Shown here: piece after piece, positions 1-6,733 of the stretch | Position numbering within the stretch: position 1 is the first letter of the stretch | Layout of the letters: every line of letters starts with the position of its first letter | Source: Metabacillus rhizolycopersici | GTDB lineage: Bacteria; Bacillota; Bacilli; Bacillales; Bacillaceae | Direction of reading: 5' to 3' | Length of the DNA stretch: 13,736 nucleotides | NCBI RefSeq assembly: GCF_020075705.1 | Contig: NZ_JAIQUM010000100.1 | Coordinates: 1-13,736, forward strand | Notes under the pieces: generated by a model | The model's input: the letters and a program-made list of their open reading frames with translations, nothing else | What the model was told of the DNA's origin: nothing | Database searches by the model: none | Position numbers and translations under genes: made by a program

Positions 1-2
1 AT

Positions 3-149
3 ATCCTCCAAAAAGGATTAGAGCAACTGCTTGTGACCGACTAACTGAATCAATCAAACTGTAGGGCAGGGTTGTGTCCGAACAGTATAATCTACGCCTG
101 TGGAGATTGTGTAAGACATAGTGGGAACCCCCATTATGCAACGGTCTAA
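3..149 (+). pseudogene. tnpB: 3' remnant of an IS200/IS605-family tnpB (RNA-guided nuclease), truncated by the window edge
   Basis: The frame beginning at base 3 reads ILQKGLEQLLVTD, then a TAA stop at 42-44, then LNQSNCRAGL, then SIIYACGDCVRHSG, ending with TAA at 147-149. The pattern 'NILxKGLexL...GRAGL...ACGD' is the hallmark of the TnpB C-terminus just after its last zinc-finger/RuvC segment. TnpB is the omega-RNA-guided nuclease carried by IS200/IS605 and IS1341-type elements. Only the last ~49 codons lie in the window. The in-frame TAA, if real, would trim about 35 residues beyond the catalytic core, so it alone does not prove inactivity. The rest of the gene is to the left and cannot be judged. 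The element's structured right end follows directly. The family call is recognised by motif only. Confidence 0.75.
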
Positions 150-208
150 GAATCAGGAAGCCCCTTCTTCAATCAGACCGTAAGGTTGATAAGGAGGGGT
201 CATTCACT
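120..208 (+). ncRNA. Right-end structure / omega-RNA scaffold of the IS200/IS605-type element
   Basis: A strong hairpin lies just past the tnpB stop. CCCCTTCTT (161-169) pairs with AAGGAGGGG (191-199), nine pairs with one G-U. Inside it, ATCA (172-175) pairs with TGAT (187-190) and ACC (177-179) with GGT (184-186), closing a GTAA loop. In this family the omega RNA overlaps the tnpB 3' end and runs to the right end, and its last bases precede the guide taken from flanking DNA. I place the element end near 208 (TCATTCAC), because the host reading frame of the interrupted exporter begins right after it. The exact end is inferred. Confidence 0.6.
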
Positions 209-407
209 AACCCAAATAATCTTTACTGGAACTAACAAAATAATATGGGAATCAAGTCTTTATGCGATTCCAATCGTATTTTTTGGTTTGTTTATAGGTC
301 AAATTATTTTCAAAAGGCTTAATCAACGGATTTTTAGAATATTTACATATATTCTTTTAATTTGTACAGGTATTTATCTTCTTCTTGAAAGTTTGGGATC
401 TTTTTAA
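209..407 (+). pseudogene. 3' fragment of a TauE/SafE (TSUP) family membrane exporter, cut by the IS insertion
   Basis: About 65 codons run in frame from the IS boundary to TAA at 405-407. They encode two hydrophobic segments separated by a basic hinge: AIPIVFFGLFIGQIIFKRLN, then FRIFTYILLICTGIYLLLES. This 'P...GLxxGqxxFkrl...fr...lll.tGiyLll' layout is the usual C-terminus of TSUP exporters (sulfite, sulfoacetate and related anions), normally about 250 residues with 7-8 membrane helices. The 5' part must lie left of the element, outside the window. With the insertion in place the gene cannot make a full protein. A short frame starting inside the IS end (TTG at 186) could be read, but it has no ribosome site and I take it as a by-product of the insertion. 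Confidence 0.65.
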
Positions 408-489
408 ATAATTTTTTTATTGAAGTAATGGAGGCTTTTTTAGAATATTCCTATAGTGTTTGATAGCTAAATACAATTTTCCACTAAAT

Positions 490-517
490 GGGCGTAATCT
501 TTGAAAAAGGATTAGCG
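490..517. repeat. Hairpin repeat, copy 1 (GGGCG ... GCG type)
   Basis: GGGCG (490-494) is followed by TAATCTTT, a short GAA loop, AAAGGATTA and GCG, giving a stem of about ten pairs. The same layout occurs at 13138-13166 (GGGCG, CTTTC, loop, GAAAGGATCA, GCG). The loop and stem letters differ but the ends match, as in an interspersed, structure-conserved repeat. Two copies in one window are weak proof. Confidence 0.35.
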
Positions 518-659
518 TTCAATCTATATTATAGACTTTAAAAAATTTGCTAATGCTCATTTCAATTTGAGTCAGTGCTCCCAAACTATTAAATTGGTGG
601 TAAATATTTTGATGAAAAAGTTCATGTAGATCTAGTTATTAAGTTGACTTTAGAATCCA

Positions 660-675
660 GCAAACTACAGTTTGC
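660..675. promoter_or_regulatory. Perfect 7-bp palindrome upstream of the DUF2935 gene, possible operator
   Basis: GCAAACT (660-666), AC, then AGTTTGC (669-675) form an exact inverted repeat about 100 bases before the start codon at 775. There is no T-run after it, so it is not a terminator. It could be an operator for a dimeric repressor. The role is a guess from symmetry and position. Confidence 0.25.
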
Positions 676-774
676 CGGTAGGAACTCTTATAGGAAGACC
701 TTTATTAAAAGTTCTACTTCCACATCCTTTGGAATATATAGTAAATGATACATAAATAGGGTGGAGGATTGATT

Positions 775-1200
775 ATGCAGTATTATTATGGGAGCCAGAT
801 GCCTCTACGTGTTCTTGATGAGGCTGAGTTTTGGAAACATCAAGAAGAGGAACATACTGTTGTTATTAGAGAGCTTGTAGGAAGTCTTGAACAGAAATAT
901 GTAAAGGCATTAAAGGAATGGGAAAAGGAATTTGCTAAGGCACATCACCGAGTAATAAGGTATATTGAAACGGTCAATCGTTCAAAGGGACAAGTTTCTC
1001 AGGCACTCTATCAAGATATTATGCAGCTTATTTCCTTTTGCTTACAGCAGAGTGAACAATTTATTAACTTTTGCCGTATAATTATGGAAGAAAGTGAACC
1101 TATTAGCGCTAATCCAACAGCTAAAGTTGTTTTGAACCATATTATTGTGGAATCAGAGTATTTTATTGGAGTTGCCCAAACGATTTTATATCAGCAGTAA
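775..1200 (+). CDS. DUF2935-family helical protein
   Basis: A 141-residue, mostly alpha-helical, acidic and soluble protein with no signal peptide or membrane helix. It opens MQYYYGSQMPLRVLDEAEFW, followed by KHQEEEHTVVIREL, and ends with HIIVESEYFIGVAQTIL. Paired E/H residues (HQEEEHT near residue 25; NHI near 120 and VESEYF near 125) resemble the ferritin-like metal-binding bundles of DUF2935 proteins from Bacilli and Clostridia. Their biochemical role is not established. Clostridial members are often double-length; this is a single unit. I chose ATG 775 because GTGGAGG (761-767) sits 7 bases upstream; a TTG at 769 is in frame but too close to it. The gene stands alone and ends 107 bases before a clear terminator. 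Family assignment is by memory of motifs, and metal binding is inferred. Confidence 0.7.
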   Translation: MQYYYGSQMPLRVLDEAEFWKHQEEEHTVVIRELVGSLEQKYVKALKEWEKEFAKAHHRVIRYIETVNRSKGQVSQALYQDIMQLISFCLQQSEQFINFCRIIMEESEPISANPTAKVVLNHIIVESEYFIGVAQTILYQQ

Positions 1201-1307
1201 ACTAGCAACCTCTTAAATCATTATTCAATAAAAGGGAGAGATTATAGAGCAACATAGGTAGAAAATAATCAAACTTTTTATAAAACCGAAACTTAAATAT
1301 GCTAGAT

Positions 1308-1348
1308 AAGAATCCATTTTGATCAATCTTTTTTTAAAATGGATTCTT
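1308..1348 (+). terminator. Rho-independent terminator of the DUF2935 gene
   Basis: AAGAATCCATTTT (1308-1320) and AAAATGGATTCTT (1336-1348) form a perfect 13-bp stem with a 15-base loop, running into TTTT on the plus strand. The minus-strand flank has no T-run, so it acts mainly for the upstream plus-strand gene. Confidence 0.75.
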
Positions 1349-1458
1349 TTATTTATTGTAAAATGCTGATTTGTGAGATTTTTTTGATCAAACTTTATTT
1401 CATAGCGAAAGTAAAGAGATTAGCAGGGATCTCCCCTCTGCTTTTTCTTCCAAGTATT

Positions 1459-1851
1459 CTACTTTTTTAGGATACTTGCATGTTTTTCAATCCAATATTT
1501 CCGTCTTACCACCTGTAGAATAATGGCTGGTATAAACATAAAAAATAGAAAAAATCCACCAAAAATAATATAATCTATTAACTTATTTTCACCGAAACCT
1601 GTCATGATAAACAGGATCAAAAACAGTGTTCCTAAACTATACAATAAGGTTGGTGCAATGATTAAAGCAGCATTAATGCTTTTTACGAGATCTTCTTTAC
1701 TTCTTGGTAGAAGCAGCTTCCGATGTTTCAAATTTAAGCTTTCTAAGATATCCCCAATATAGAACTATAGGTCATAATCGTTAATTGGTATTTCTACCTC
1801 TCCTTTTACCTTTAGCTCCGCTATCTTTTCCTCATAACTAGTTTTTATCAT
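1459..1851 (-). pseudogene. Small two-helix membrane protein gene split by an in-frame TAG
   Basis: From ATG at 1851, with GGAGTGAG six bases upstream, the frame reads MIKTSYEEKIAEL...INDYDL for 28 codons. It then meets TAG at 1767-1765 and continues in the same frame without further stops to TAA at 1459, adding FYIGDILESLNLKH and then two hydrophobic segments (about LIIAPTLLYSLGTLFLILFI and DYIIFGGFFLFFMFIPAII). Without the TAG it would be a 130-residue protein with a soluble N-terminus and two membrane helices. The downstream part alone could start only at TTG 1731, which has no ribosome site. I therefore read it as one gene broken by a nonsense change (TAT/TAC, CAG, GAG or AAG to TAG), a read-through case, or a sequencing error. 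The family is not recognised. Confidence 0.5.
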
Positions 1852-2156
1852 GATTCTCACTCCATTTAATATAGCTTCTAAACGGTAATCCAGAATATAC
1901 GATAAGCAAAACAAAACTCCTTGTTCTATTAAGTCAATTGTTAAGAATGTGAAGTAAAAACTAGTGAAATGTGAGTTATTTAATAATACTAAAAACAAAA
2001 TTGAACCCGATACTTTCTCTAATCTTTTAGTTGAGTTAAATAATATCCAATACAACCTGTTTAGAAGATGCAGAGTATGTGTATAGCTAATTTATCTTGG
2101 ATAAACTGGGCTTGAGGGGCAATAAGAAAGTGCATATGTGGAAAGGATATGATTTA
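1852..2156. other. Divergent intergenic region, no gene seen
   Basis: These 305 bases separate the minus-strand split gene from the plus-strand DUF2243 gene, so both promoters should be here. The minus-strand frame stays open up to 2055, but that part has no plausible start signal and a biased, AT-driven composition, and I treat it as non-coding. No clear promoter pair could be assigned. Confidence 0.5.
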
Positions 2157-2675
2157 ATGAATAAACCTCCGACTACCAAGATCAGTCATTCAGCTTGTTC
2201 ATCCCGCCCTGCTTACTTGGCCCGCAATCTATGGTCGGGTATCCTATTTGGACTAGGTTTAGTCGCCTTTATAGATGAAACTATTTTTCATCAACTATTG
2301 CATTGGCATCATTTCTACGACAAATCCACTACAGATATTGGGTTGGTCTCAGATGGTCTCTTTCATGCTTTTAGTTGGTTTGCGACGATAGGTTCGTTAT
2401 TCATGGTTGCTGACCTTCGTCGCAGAAATGAATTTTGGTTGAAAAGGTGGTGGGGAGGCATGATGCTTGGGGGAGGTGCATTCCAGTTATACGATGGTAT
2501 AATCCAGCACAAGTTAATGAGATTACATCAGATTCGCTATGTAGAAAATGTACTTATCTACGATTTGATATGGAATATAATTGCAGCTGTAATGGTCGTA
2601 ATCGGCATCATAATCGTATTTCGGACACGAAAGGAATCACAACTAGCGAGAGGGGAAGGCATAAATGAACAATGA
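2157..2675 (+). CDS. DUF2243-family integral membrane protein
   Basis: A 172-residue protein with four likely membrane helices (about residues 25-48, 66-86, 100-117 and 131-155). It carries the histidine-rich DUF2243 signature: GLVAFIDETIFHQLLHWHHF (residues 34-53, His45, His49, His51, His52), a FHAFSWF segment with His70, and YDGIIQHKLMRLHQIR with His118 and His124. The regular histidines suggest metal or haem contact, but no function is established for the family. Start ATG 2157 has GAAAGGA nine bases upstream; in-frame ATG 2133 and TTG 2097 lack such a site. Its last 11 bases overlap the start of the CtaG-family gene, so the two are surely co-transcribed and probably translationally coupled. 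DUF2243 and CtaG genes side by side suggest a joint role in copper or oxidase biogenesis, which is inference. Confidence 0.8.
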   Translation: MNKPPTTKISHSACSSRPAYLARNLWSGILFGLGLVAFIDETIFHQLLHWHHFYDKSTTDIGLVSDGLFHAFSWFATIGSLFMVADLRRRNEFWLKRWWGGMMLGGGAFQLYDGIIQHKLMRLHQIRYVENVLIYDLIWNIIAAVMVVIGIIIVFRTRKESQLARGEGINEQ

Positions 2676-3459
2676 CCACAATCATCATGGTAGTGGAAAT
2701 TCCTTCGAGCTTATCCTAGTGTTACTGTTTGTGATGACATTGATTATTTATATTTTTGCTACGGTTTTATCAAGTCGTCGTCACAAACGATGGCCATTAT
2801 ATCGTACTGCCTTCTGGGTTTTCGGAGTTCTCTGCGCATCTTCAGCTATTGTCGGGCCCTTAGCGAATCGTGCTCATATTGATTTCACAGCGCATATGCT
2901 TGGTCATCTACTTTTTGGAATGCTTGCTCCACTTCTTCTAGTGCTAGCTGCACCAATGACTCTTGTCCTTCGAACACTTAATGTAAATTCAGCGCGACGT
3001 TTATCACGCATTCTGAAAAGTTGGCCAGTGCGTATTCTTAGCAATCCTATTATGGCATCTTTCCTCAATGTTGGAGGACTATGGGTACTTTATACGACTG
3101 ACTTATACGGGGCGATACAGCGGAATATTATTCTACATGTGTTGGTACACTTACATGTATTCTTTGCAGGCTACCTCTTTACTGTGTCTATGATTTATAT
3201 TGACCCAACACCACATCGAACTAGCTTCGTCTACCGTGCAATTGTGTTGGTGATTGCTTTAGCTGGCCACGGAATCTTATCTAAGTACATCTATAATCAT
3301 CCACCTAGTAACGTTCCCTTAGAACAAGCAGAATTAGGAAGCATGTTAATGTATTATGGTGGGGACGTCATTGATATTATTCTCATATACATTCTTTGCT
3401 TGCAATGGTACAGAGCCAACCGACCTCGAGCAGTTGTACATGAATCAACAAGCTCGTAA
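2665..3459 (+). CDS. ctaG: CtaG-family cytochrome c oxidase (caa3) assembly factor
   Basis: A 264-residue membrane protein with about seven helices and the caa3_CtaG family layout: a His-rich start (MNNDHNHHGS), FTAHMLGHLLFGMLAP (residues 74-89, His77 and His81), LHVLVHLHVFFAGYLF (157-172, His158, His162, His164), GHGILSK (201-207) and YYGGDVIDIIL (230-240). The family was defined in Bacillus subtilis as needed for active caa3-type oxidase and is thought to help copper insertion into the Cu centre. Here no ctaBCDEF genes are in view, so this copy sits outside the oxidase operon and may be a second paralogue. The start ATG at 2665 lies inside the end of the DUF2243 gene, with GAGAGGGGAAGG just upstream as ribosome site. 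It could serve another copper or haem protein instead of caa3 oxidase. Confidence 0.85.
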   Translation: MNNDHNHHGSGNSFELILVLLFVMTLIIYIFATVLSSRRHKRWPLYRTAFWVFGVLCASSAIVGPLANRAHIDFTAHMLGHLLFGMLAPLLLVLAAPMTLVLRTLNVNSARRLSRILKSWPVRILSNPIMASFLNVGGLWVLYTTDLYGAIQRNIILHVLVHLHVFFAGYLFTVSMIYIDPTPHRTSFVYRAIVLVIALAGHGILSKYIYNHPPSNVPLEQAELGSMLMYYGGDVIDIILIYILCLQWYRANRPRAVVHESTSS

Positions 3460-3643
3460 ACTTTACTATTTTTCAATGTTAATTTACTAATTACTAGATG
3501 CTCACTCATTTACATAGAACATTTTTAATCAAACTTTATTATAATCATGGTTCATTGAATGAAGAAAATCTCGGTTTGATCAATCAATGTTTTCACCCTA
3601 TTTTTGGTTAAACTAAAGATATAACAAATTGTGTATTAAAGAA

Positions 3644-3671
3644 AAAACCTGAGTGAAATTACTTAGGTTTT
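3644..3671 (-). terminator. Terminator of the manganese catalase gene
   Basis: AAAACCTGAGT (3644-3654) pairs with ACTTAGGTTTT (3661-3671), eleven pairs with one G-U and a six-base loop. Read on the minus strand it is followed by a T-run (TTTTTTC) and begins on the catalase stop codon. The plus-strand flank is T-poor, but the hairpin may also slow transcription coming from ctaG. Confidence 0.75.
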
Positions 3672-4563
3672 AAAAATTCATGTCACCTGTTCCAGGGCTA
3701 TGTTCATTGGGCATTTCCGGAAGTGTTGGAACAGGAAAGCCTTTGGGAGGTTCTGTGACAGCAAGGTTGCCTCCATTCCGACTTGGTGTTTGTCCTTGAA
3801 ATATTTCACCTATTCTTGTCGGGTCTAGCCTAAAGTTAAATTGAGAATTGTGGTAACCCATATCTACAAACTTTCTACATTCCGGATATTTATTTATATC
3901 ATAATTTGGAATAGGGAAAAGCTTACCCCAATCGACACCTAAAGTCTCGAGGGCTTTTGCAAAAGCGTTTTGATGAGCGTTATCTCTTACAATGAGAAAT
4001 GCAAGTGTTTCCCTGAATGTTTTGTTGGAACTCATTTCATAGATACGGGTTTTCTGTAGGACTCCTGTAGATTCGAGCACTAAGTTGTCTAGTAGATCGC
4101 TGATAAGGTTCCCATGACTATAAACCCATGAGCCATTCCAAGGGTTTCCACTAGCGTCAACCGGGAGTGATGCTTGTGCGCCAATAATGTAATGGTGTGG
4201 ATTTGCATCTTTAGCAGCTTCGTCAAGAGGTGCATGATCAACCCCTGCATTTCCGGGAACTGCAGATTCCCCTGAGTCATTTAATAATTGATTGATTGTG
4301 TTTTGGACAAGTTCCACATGGGCAATCTCTTCCAAAAAGACACCACGAAGCAAATCACGATATTGAGTGTCTTTACCTCTAAAATTTGAACTCTGAAAGA
4401 AATACTGCATCACTGTTCTCATTTCACCAAAGTGACCACCTAATATTTCCTGTAATACTTTTGCGGCTGCAGGATCTGGTTTGTCTGGTGTAATTGCGTT
4501 AATTAGTTCCTCTTTGTAATATAGTACATCAAAGCACTCTCTTTTCTGTTTATGATGATTCAA
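3670..4563 (-). CDS. Non-haem manganese catalase
   Basis: A 297-residue soluble ferritin-like protein that would break down hydrogen peroxide at a di-manganese centre. The ligand set of known manganese catalases is present in order with matching spacing: Glu47 (GGHFGEMRTVMQYFFQ), Glu79 and His82 (LEEIAHVELVQ), Glu164 (DNLVLESTGVLQKTRIYEM) and His197 (IVRDNAHQNAF). The C-terminal tail is Pro/Gly-rich and ends GDMNF. Size fits the family (about 270-300). Bacilli carry several such proteins, some in the spore coat (CotJC) and some of the YdbD/YjqC type; which one this is cannot be decided here. The only in-frame start is TTG 4563, with TAG TAA directly before it and no ribosome site. The true start is therefore doubtful; see the short upstream frame at 4560-4598. 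It stands alone and converges on ctaG. Confidence 0.85.
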   Translation of the reverse strand: MNHHKQKRECFDVLYYKEELINAITPDKPDPAAAKVLQEILGGHFGEMRTVMQYFFQSSNFRGKDTQYRDLLRGVFLEEIAHVELVQNTINQLLNDSGESAVPGNAGVDHAPLDEAAKDANPHHYIIGAQASLPVDASGNPWNGSWVYSHGNLISDLLDNLVLESTGVLQKTRIYEMSSNKTFRETLAFLIVRDNAHQNAFAKALETLGVDWGKLFPIPNYDINKYPECRKFVDMGYHNSQFNFRLDPTRIGEIFQGQTPSRNGGNLAVTEPPKGFPVPTLPEMPNEHSPGTGDMNF

Positions 4564-4598
4564 TTACTAGTTTTTTTAAAATCTTTCATTTTATTCAT
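4560..4598 (-). other. Short leader frame overlapping the catalase start
   Basis: ATG 4598 opens a 12-codon frame (MNKMKDFKKTSN) whose TGA (4562-4560) overlaps the catalase TTG as TTGA. Either it is a leader that couples translation to the TTG, or a lost base split the real N-terminus: one extra base after AGTAA would fuse the two frames into a protein starting MNKMKDFKKTSN. No ribosome site is obvious for either start. Confidence 0.3.
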
Positions 4599-4698
4599 AA
4601 TGAAATAAGTTTCGAAAGTGTAATGCAATTTCCTGTTAACCTCTCTAAAAGACGAATCTGGATTATTAAGTTTAGTTTAAGGTTCAGTATCCTTGTTA

Positions 4699-6069
4699 TT
4701 AATAATACCGAATCTGACTCTTGGATTTTTTCCAGACTTTTTTCATTCTTAAGCACACCAAACAGATAATAGATACAAATAGTAAACTTACAAAGAAACC
4801 AGGGCGAATTTCTTTTTCAAGTAATGTTCCACTTATGGCAGCTAGGATCAATGCCAGTCCTATAAAAGCAAGGATTTTATTCCACAACTTATATTTAAGA
4901 ATACGAAATGAAGAAATAATGATAAAAAACCAATTGTACAACAACAGAATTCCTGCTGCTGTTGTAATATATTCGTAAATTTTTCCAGGAAGAAGCAAAG
5001 CTGTAATAATAGATGCCAATAAACCTACGGTCGCAAGTCCCAAAGAAGGGATAGGAAGGTTTTTGAATTTTTTACCCTTTTTAGAAAATAGAGGAGGAGC
5101 ATCTCCGTCTTCAGCTAATGTTACAAGCAGATTTGTAACTCCATATAAAGACGCAGTCATTGTTGAAAAACCCGCTATAATAATAGCCCCATTAAAAACA
5201 TGAGGAAAAAAGGTAAGATTATAGTCTGCTAAGGCTGTTACAAAAGGACTTTCCTTTTCATGAAACGAGCCAAGAGATACCATTATAACCGCAAGTCCTA
5301 GTGATAATACATAAACTACAGTCAATCCAAGGAGCATAATTTTTCCGGCTTTTGGAGCATCTCCCTTCTTTTGAAGCTGCATCGCCATAATGCCAATAAC
5401 TTCAATTCCTCCATAAGCGTAAAATGCATAAATGAGAGATGCCCAAAAGCCATTAAACCCTTCAGCGAATAGTTCATTGCCTTTAGTGGGTAAGTCAGGC
5501 TGTTCGGCATTACCACTTATCCATCCAAACAGAGCAGTAATGGCGAGAATAATGAACATGATAATAGCTGAAAATTTAACGATGGCCAAAATGTTTTCAA
5601 TTTTGTCGAAGCCTTTTGTACCTGTTAAAACAACGATGATTGAAATAATAGCGTAACCTGTTGCAAAAACCCACAACGGAACATTAGGGAACCAAAAACG
5701 TGAAAGGATAGAAAGAGCTGTCAATTGGCTACCCATGATAAGAATATTTGAACACCAATAGTTCCACCCACAGCTAAATCCTGCCCATTGTCCGTATGCT
5801 TTCCTGGCATAATAACAAAATGAACCCTTCTGGGGATCTTCAGCAGTCATTTGTGCCAATACATTAAATACAATATAAGTTCCGATTGCTGCTAAAATAA
5901 AAGAAAAAACAATAGAGGGTCCTGTTATTCCTATTCCGATACTTGAACCTAGAAAGTAACCTGTTCCAATGGTACAGCCTACACCGATTAATGATAACTG
6001 CCACCATTTTAAATCACTCTCATTTGAACCTTTTTTTGATGTTTGACCAGAACTACAGGAACTACTCAT
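4699..6069 (-). CDS. APC-superfamily amino acid permease
   Basis: A 456-residue protein with about twelve membrane helices, the usual size for the amino acid-polyamine-organocation family. The first helix carries the substrate-binding loop IGVGCTIGTGYFLG (residues 28-41, the G-x-G-x-x-x-G signature). Helix 6 has IYAFYAYGGIEVIGI with the conserved aromatic-G-G-x-E. The cytoplasmic loop TLAEDGDAPPLFSKKG is typical of the family. It would import an amino acid with protons at the cell membrane; the substrate cannot be told. The serine/cysteine-rich N-terminus (MSSSCSSGQTSKKG) is soluble. ATG 6069 has TGGAGG six bases upstream. It lies 103 bases downstream of gvpU on the same strand, with an inverted repeat and a TATACT box between, so it may have its own promoter. 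No clear terminator follows. Confidence 0.85.
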   Translation of the reverse strand: MSSSCSSGQTSKKGSNESDLKWWQLSLIGVGCTIGTGYFLGSSIGIGITGPSIVFSFILAAIGTYIVFNVLAQMTAEDPQKGSFCYYARKAYGQWAGFSCGWNYWCSNILIMGSQLTALSILSRFWFPNVPLWVFATGYAIISIIVVLTGTKGFDKIENILAIVKFSAIIMFIILAITALFGWISGNAEQPDLPTKGNELFAEGFNGFWASLIYAFYAYGGIEVIGIMAMQLQKKGDAPKAGKIMLLGLTVVYVLSLGLAVIMVSLGSFHEKESPFVTALADYNLTFFPHVFNGAIIIAGFSTMTASLYGVTNLLVTLAEDGDAPPLFSKKGKKFKNLPIPSLGLATVGLLASIITALLLPGKIYEYITTAAGILLLYNWFFIIISSFRILKYKLWNKILAFIGLALILAAISGTLLEKEIRPGFFVSLLFVSIICLVCLRMKKVWKKSKSQIRYY

Positions 6070-6132
6070 GTAATACCTCCATAACTAGGTACATGATTTG
6101 ATTATGTATATTGAAAACAAACAGGAGTATAC

Positions 6133-6180
6133 TTGCCTGAAAACTTCAATATCTAAAAAGCAATGCTCGTTTTCAGACAA
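6133..6180 (-). promoter_or_regulatory. Inverted repeat between gvpU and the permease, with a -10-like box
   Basis: TTGCCTGAAAAC (6133-6144) and GTTTTCAGACAA (6169-6180) pair over 11 of 12 positions with a 24-base loop, and the outer arm covers the gvpU stop. Read on the minus strand, the downstream arm is followed directly by AAGTATACTCC, which contains a good TATACT box, but no matching -35 is clear. With no T-run, it looks more like an operator or attenuating hairpin before the permease than a standard terminator. Confidence 0.35.
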
Positions 6181-6592
6181 GAGAATCAAATGAAAAACCG
6201 TCTATCGAAGAAATTCTCCCTCTCCACCAATTGCTGCTAGAGGGGGGTGGTTGAACGCCTGTACTTAGATATTTAACATCTTTTAAGTGAATAAAAGTTA
6301 GTGAATTCTTCTTAGCTTCTTTATCCGCTTCCTCTTGTTTCTGTTTTGCGTAAGCTTCTTTCAAATCACTAAAATTTTTATACATAATTTTTGATATCGT
6401 GGTATTCGGTAACTTGGATGATTCTGTAATCTCTGCATAATAGGTACTTGCATTTATTAGAGTACCTGAAATGACTGCACCACTAACAGAGAGAGTAATT
6501 GGAATTTCAATCCCGTTTTCTTCTACTAAATTTAAAAACATGAGAATGACTGCATCATCTGTCCCGATTTGTTCAGACTTTTTCTTTGCCAT
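6173..6592 (-). CDS. gvpU: GvpU-family gas vesicle accessory protein (orphan copy)
   Basis: A 139-residue soluble protein matching GvpU, the last gene of the Bacillus (Priestia) megaterium gas vesicle cluster, in its three conserved blocks: GIEIPITLSVSGAVISGTL (residues 27-45), FIHLKDVKYL (100-109) and WWRGRISSIDGFSF (122-135). The middle (about 75-96) is a charged helix, KQKQEEADKEAKK, and 112-121 is a Pro/Ser linker. GvpU affects assembly or clustering of gas vesicles in megaterium. No structural gvpA or gvpN/F/L genes are in this window, so this copy is either an orphan with another task or far from the cluster. Start ATG 6592 has GAGAGGTGA five bases upstream; GTG 6601 is in frame but lies inside that site. 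Family call by motif; function here is open. Confidence 0.75.
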   Translation of the reverse strand: MAKKKSEQIGTDDAVILMFLNLVEENGIEIPITLSVSGAVISGTLINASTYYAEITESSKLPNTTISKIMYKNFSDLKEAYAKQKQEEADKEAKKNSLTFIHLKDVKYLSTGVQPPPSSSNWWRGRISSIDGFSFDSLV

Positions 6593-6733
6593 GAATATCA
6601 CCTCTCATTGTTAATCTTATCTATCTTGCTCTTAACCTTTCAAATCTATTGAAGATTAGAGCATTGTGGTTAATCAATCTAGTCGTAATTATTCTTTACT
6701 TCATTAGGAAATCAGCTACTTAATTTATTACTT

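Larger units (their letters stand above)
408..774. other. Intergenic region, no gene seen
   Basis: These 367 bases lie between the broken exporter and the DUF2935 gene, and I see no convincing coding frame on either strand. They contain a GGGCG...GCG hairpin repeat (about 490-517) and a perfect palindrome at 660-675, each listed separately. The stretch 750-774 ends in the ribosome site GTGGAGG (761-767). The promoter of the DUF2935 gene should lie here, but I cannot place it with confidence. Confidence 0.6.

Noticed and set aside
1852..2055. Upstream open extension of the minus-strand split gene, to 2055
   Set aside because: The good ribosome site and ATG lie at 1851; the upstream part has no start signal and looks like AT-rich non-coding sequence.
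2435..2668. Plus-strand 77-codon frame inside the DUF2243 gene
   Set aside because: Shadow frame; the DUF2243 frame has conserved motifs and a proper ribosome site.
4089..4280. Minus-strand 63-codon frame inside the catalase gene
   Set aside because: Shadow of the catalase, whose ligand motifs run through the same bases in another frame.
4721..5656. Frames on both strands within the permease gene (4721-4978, 5322-5516, 5432-5656)
   Set aside because: The permease frame is intact and motif-rich; these have no ribosome sites or family features.
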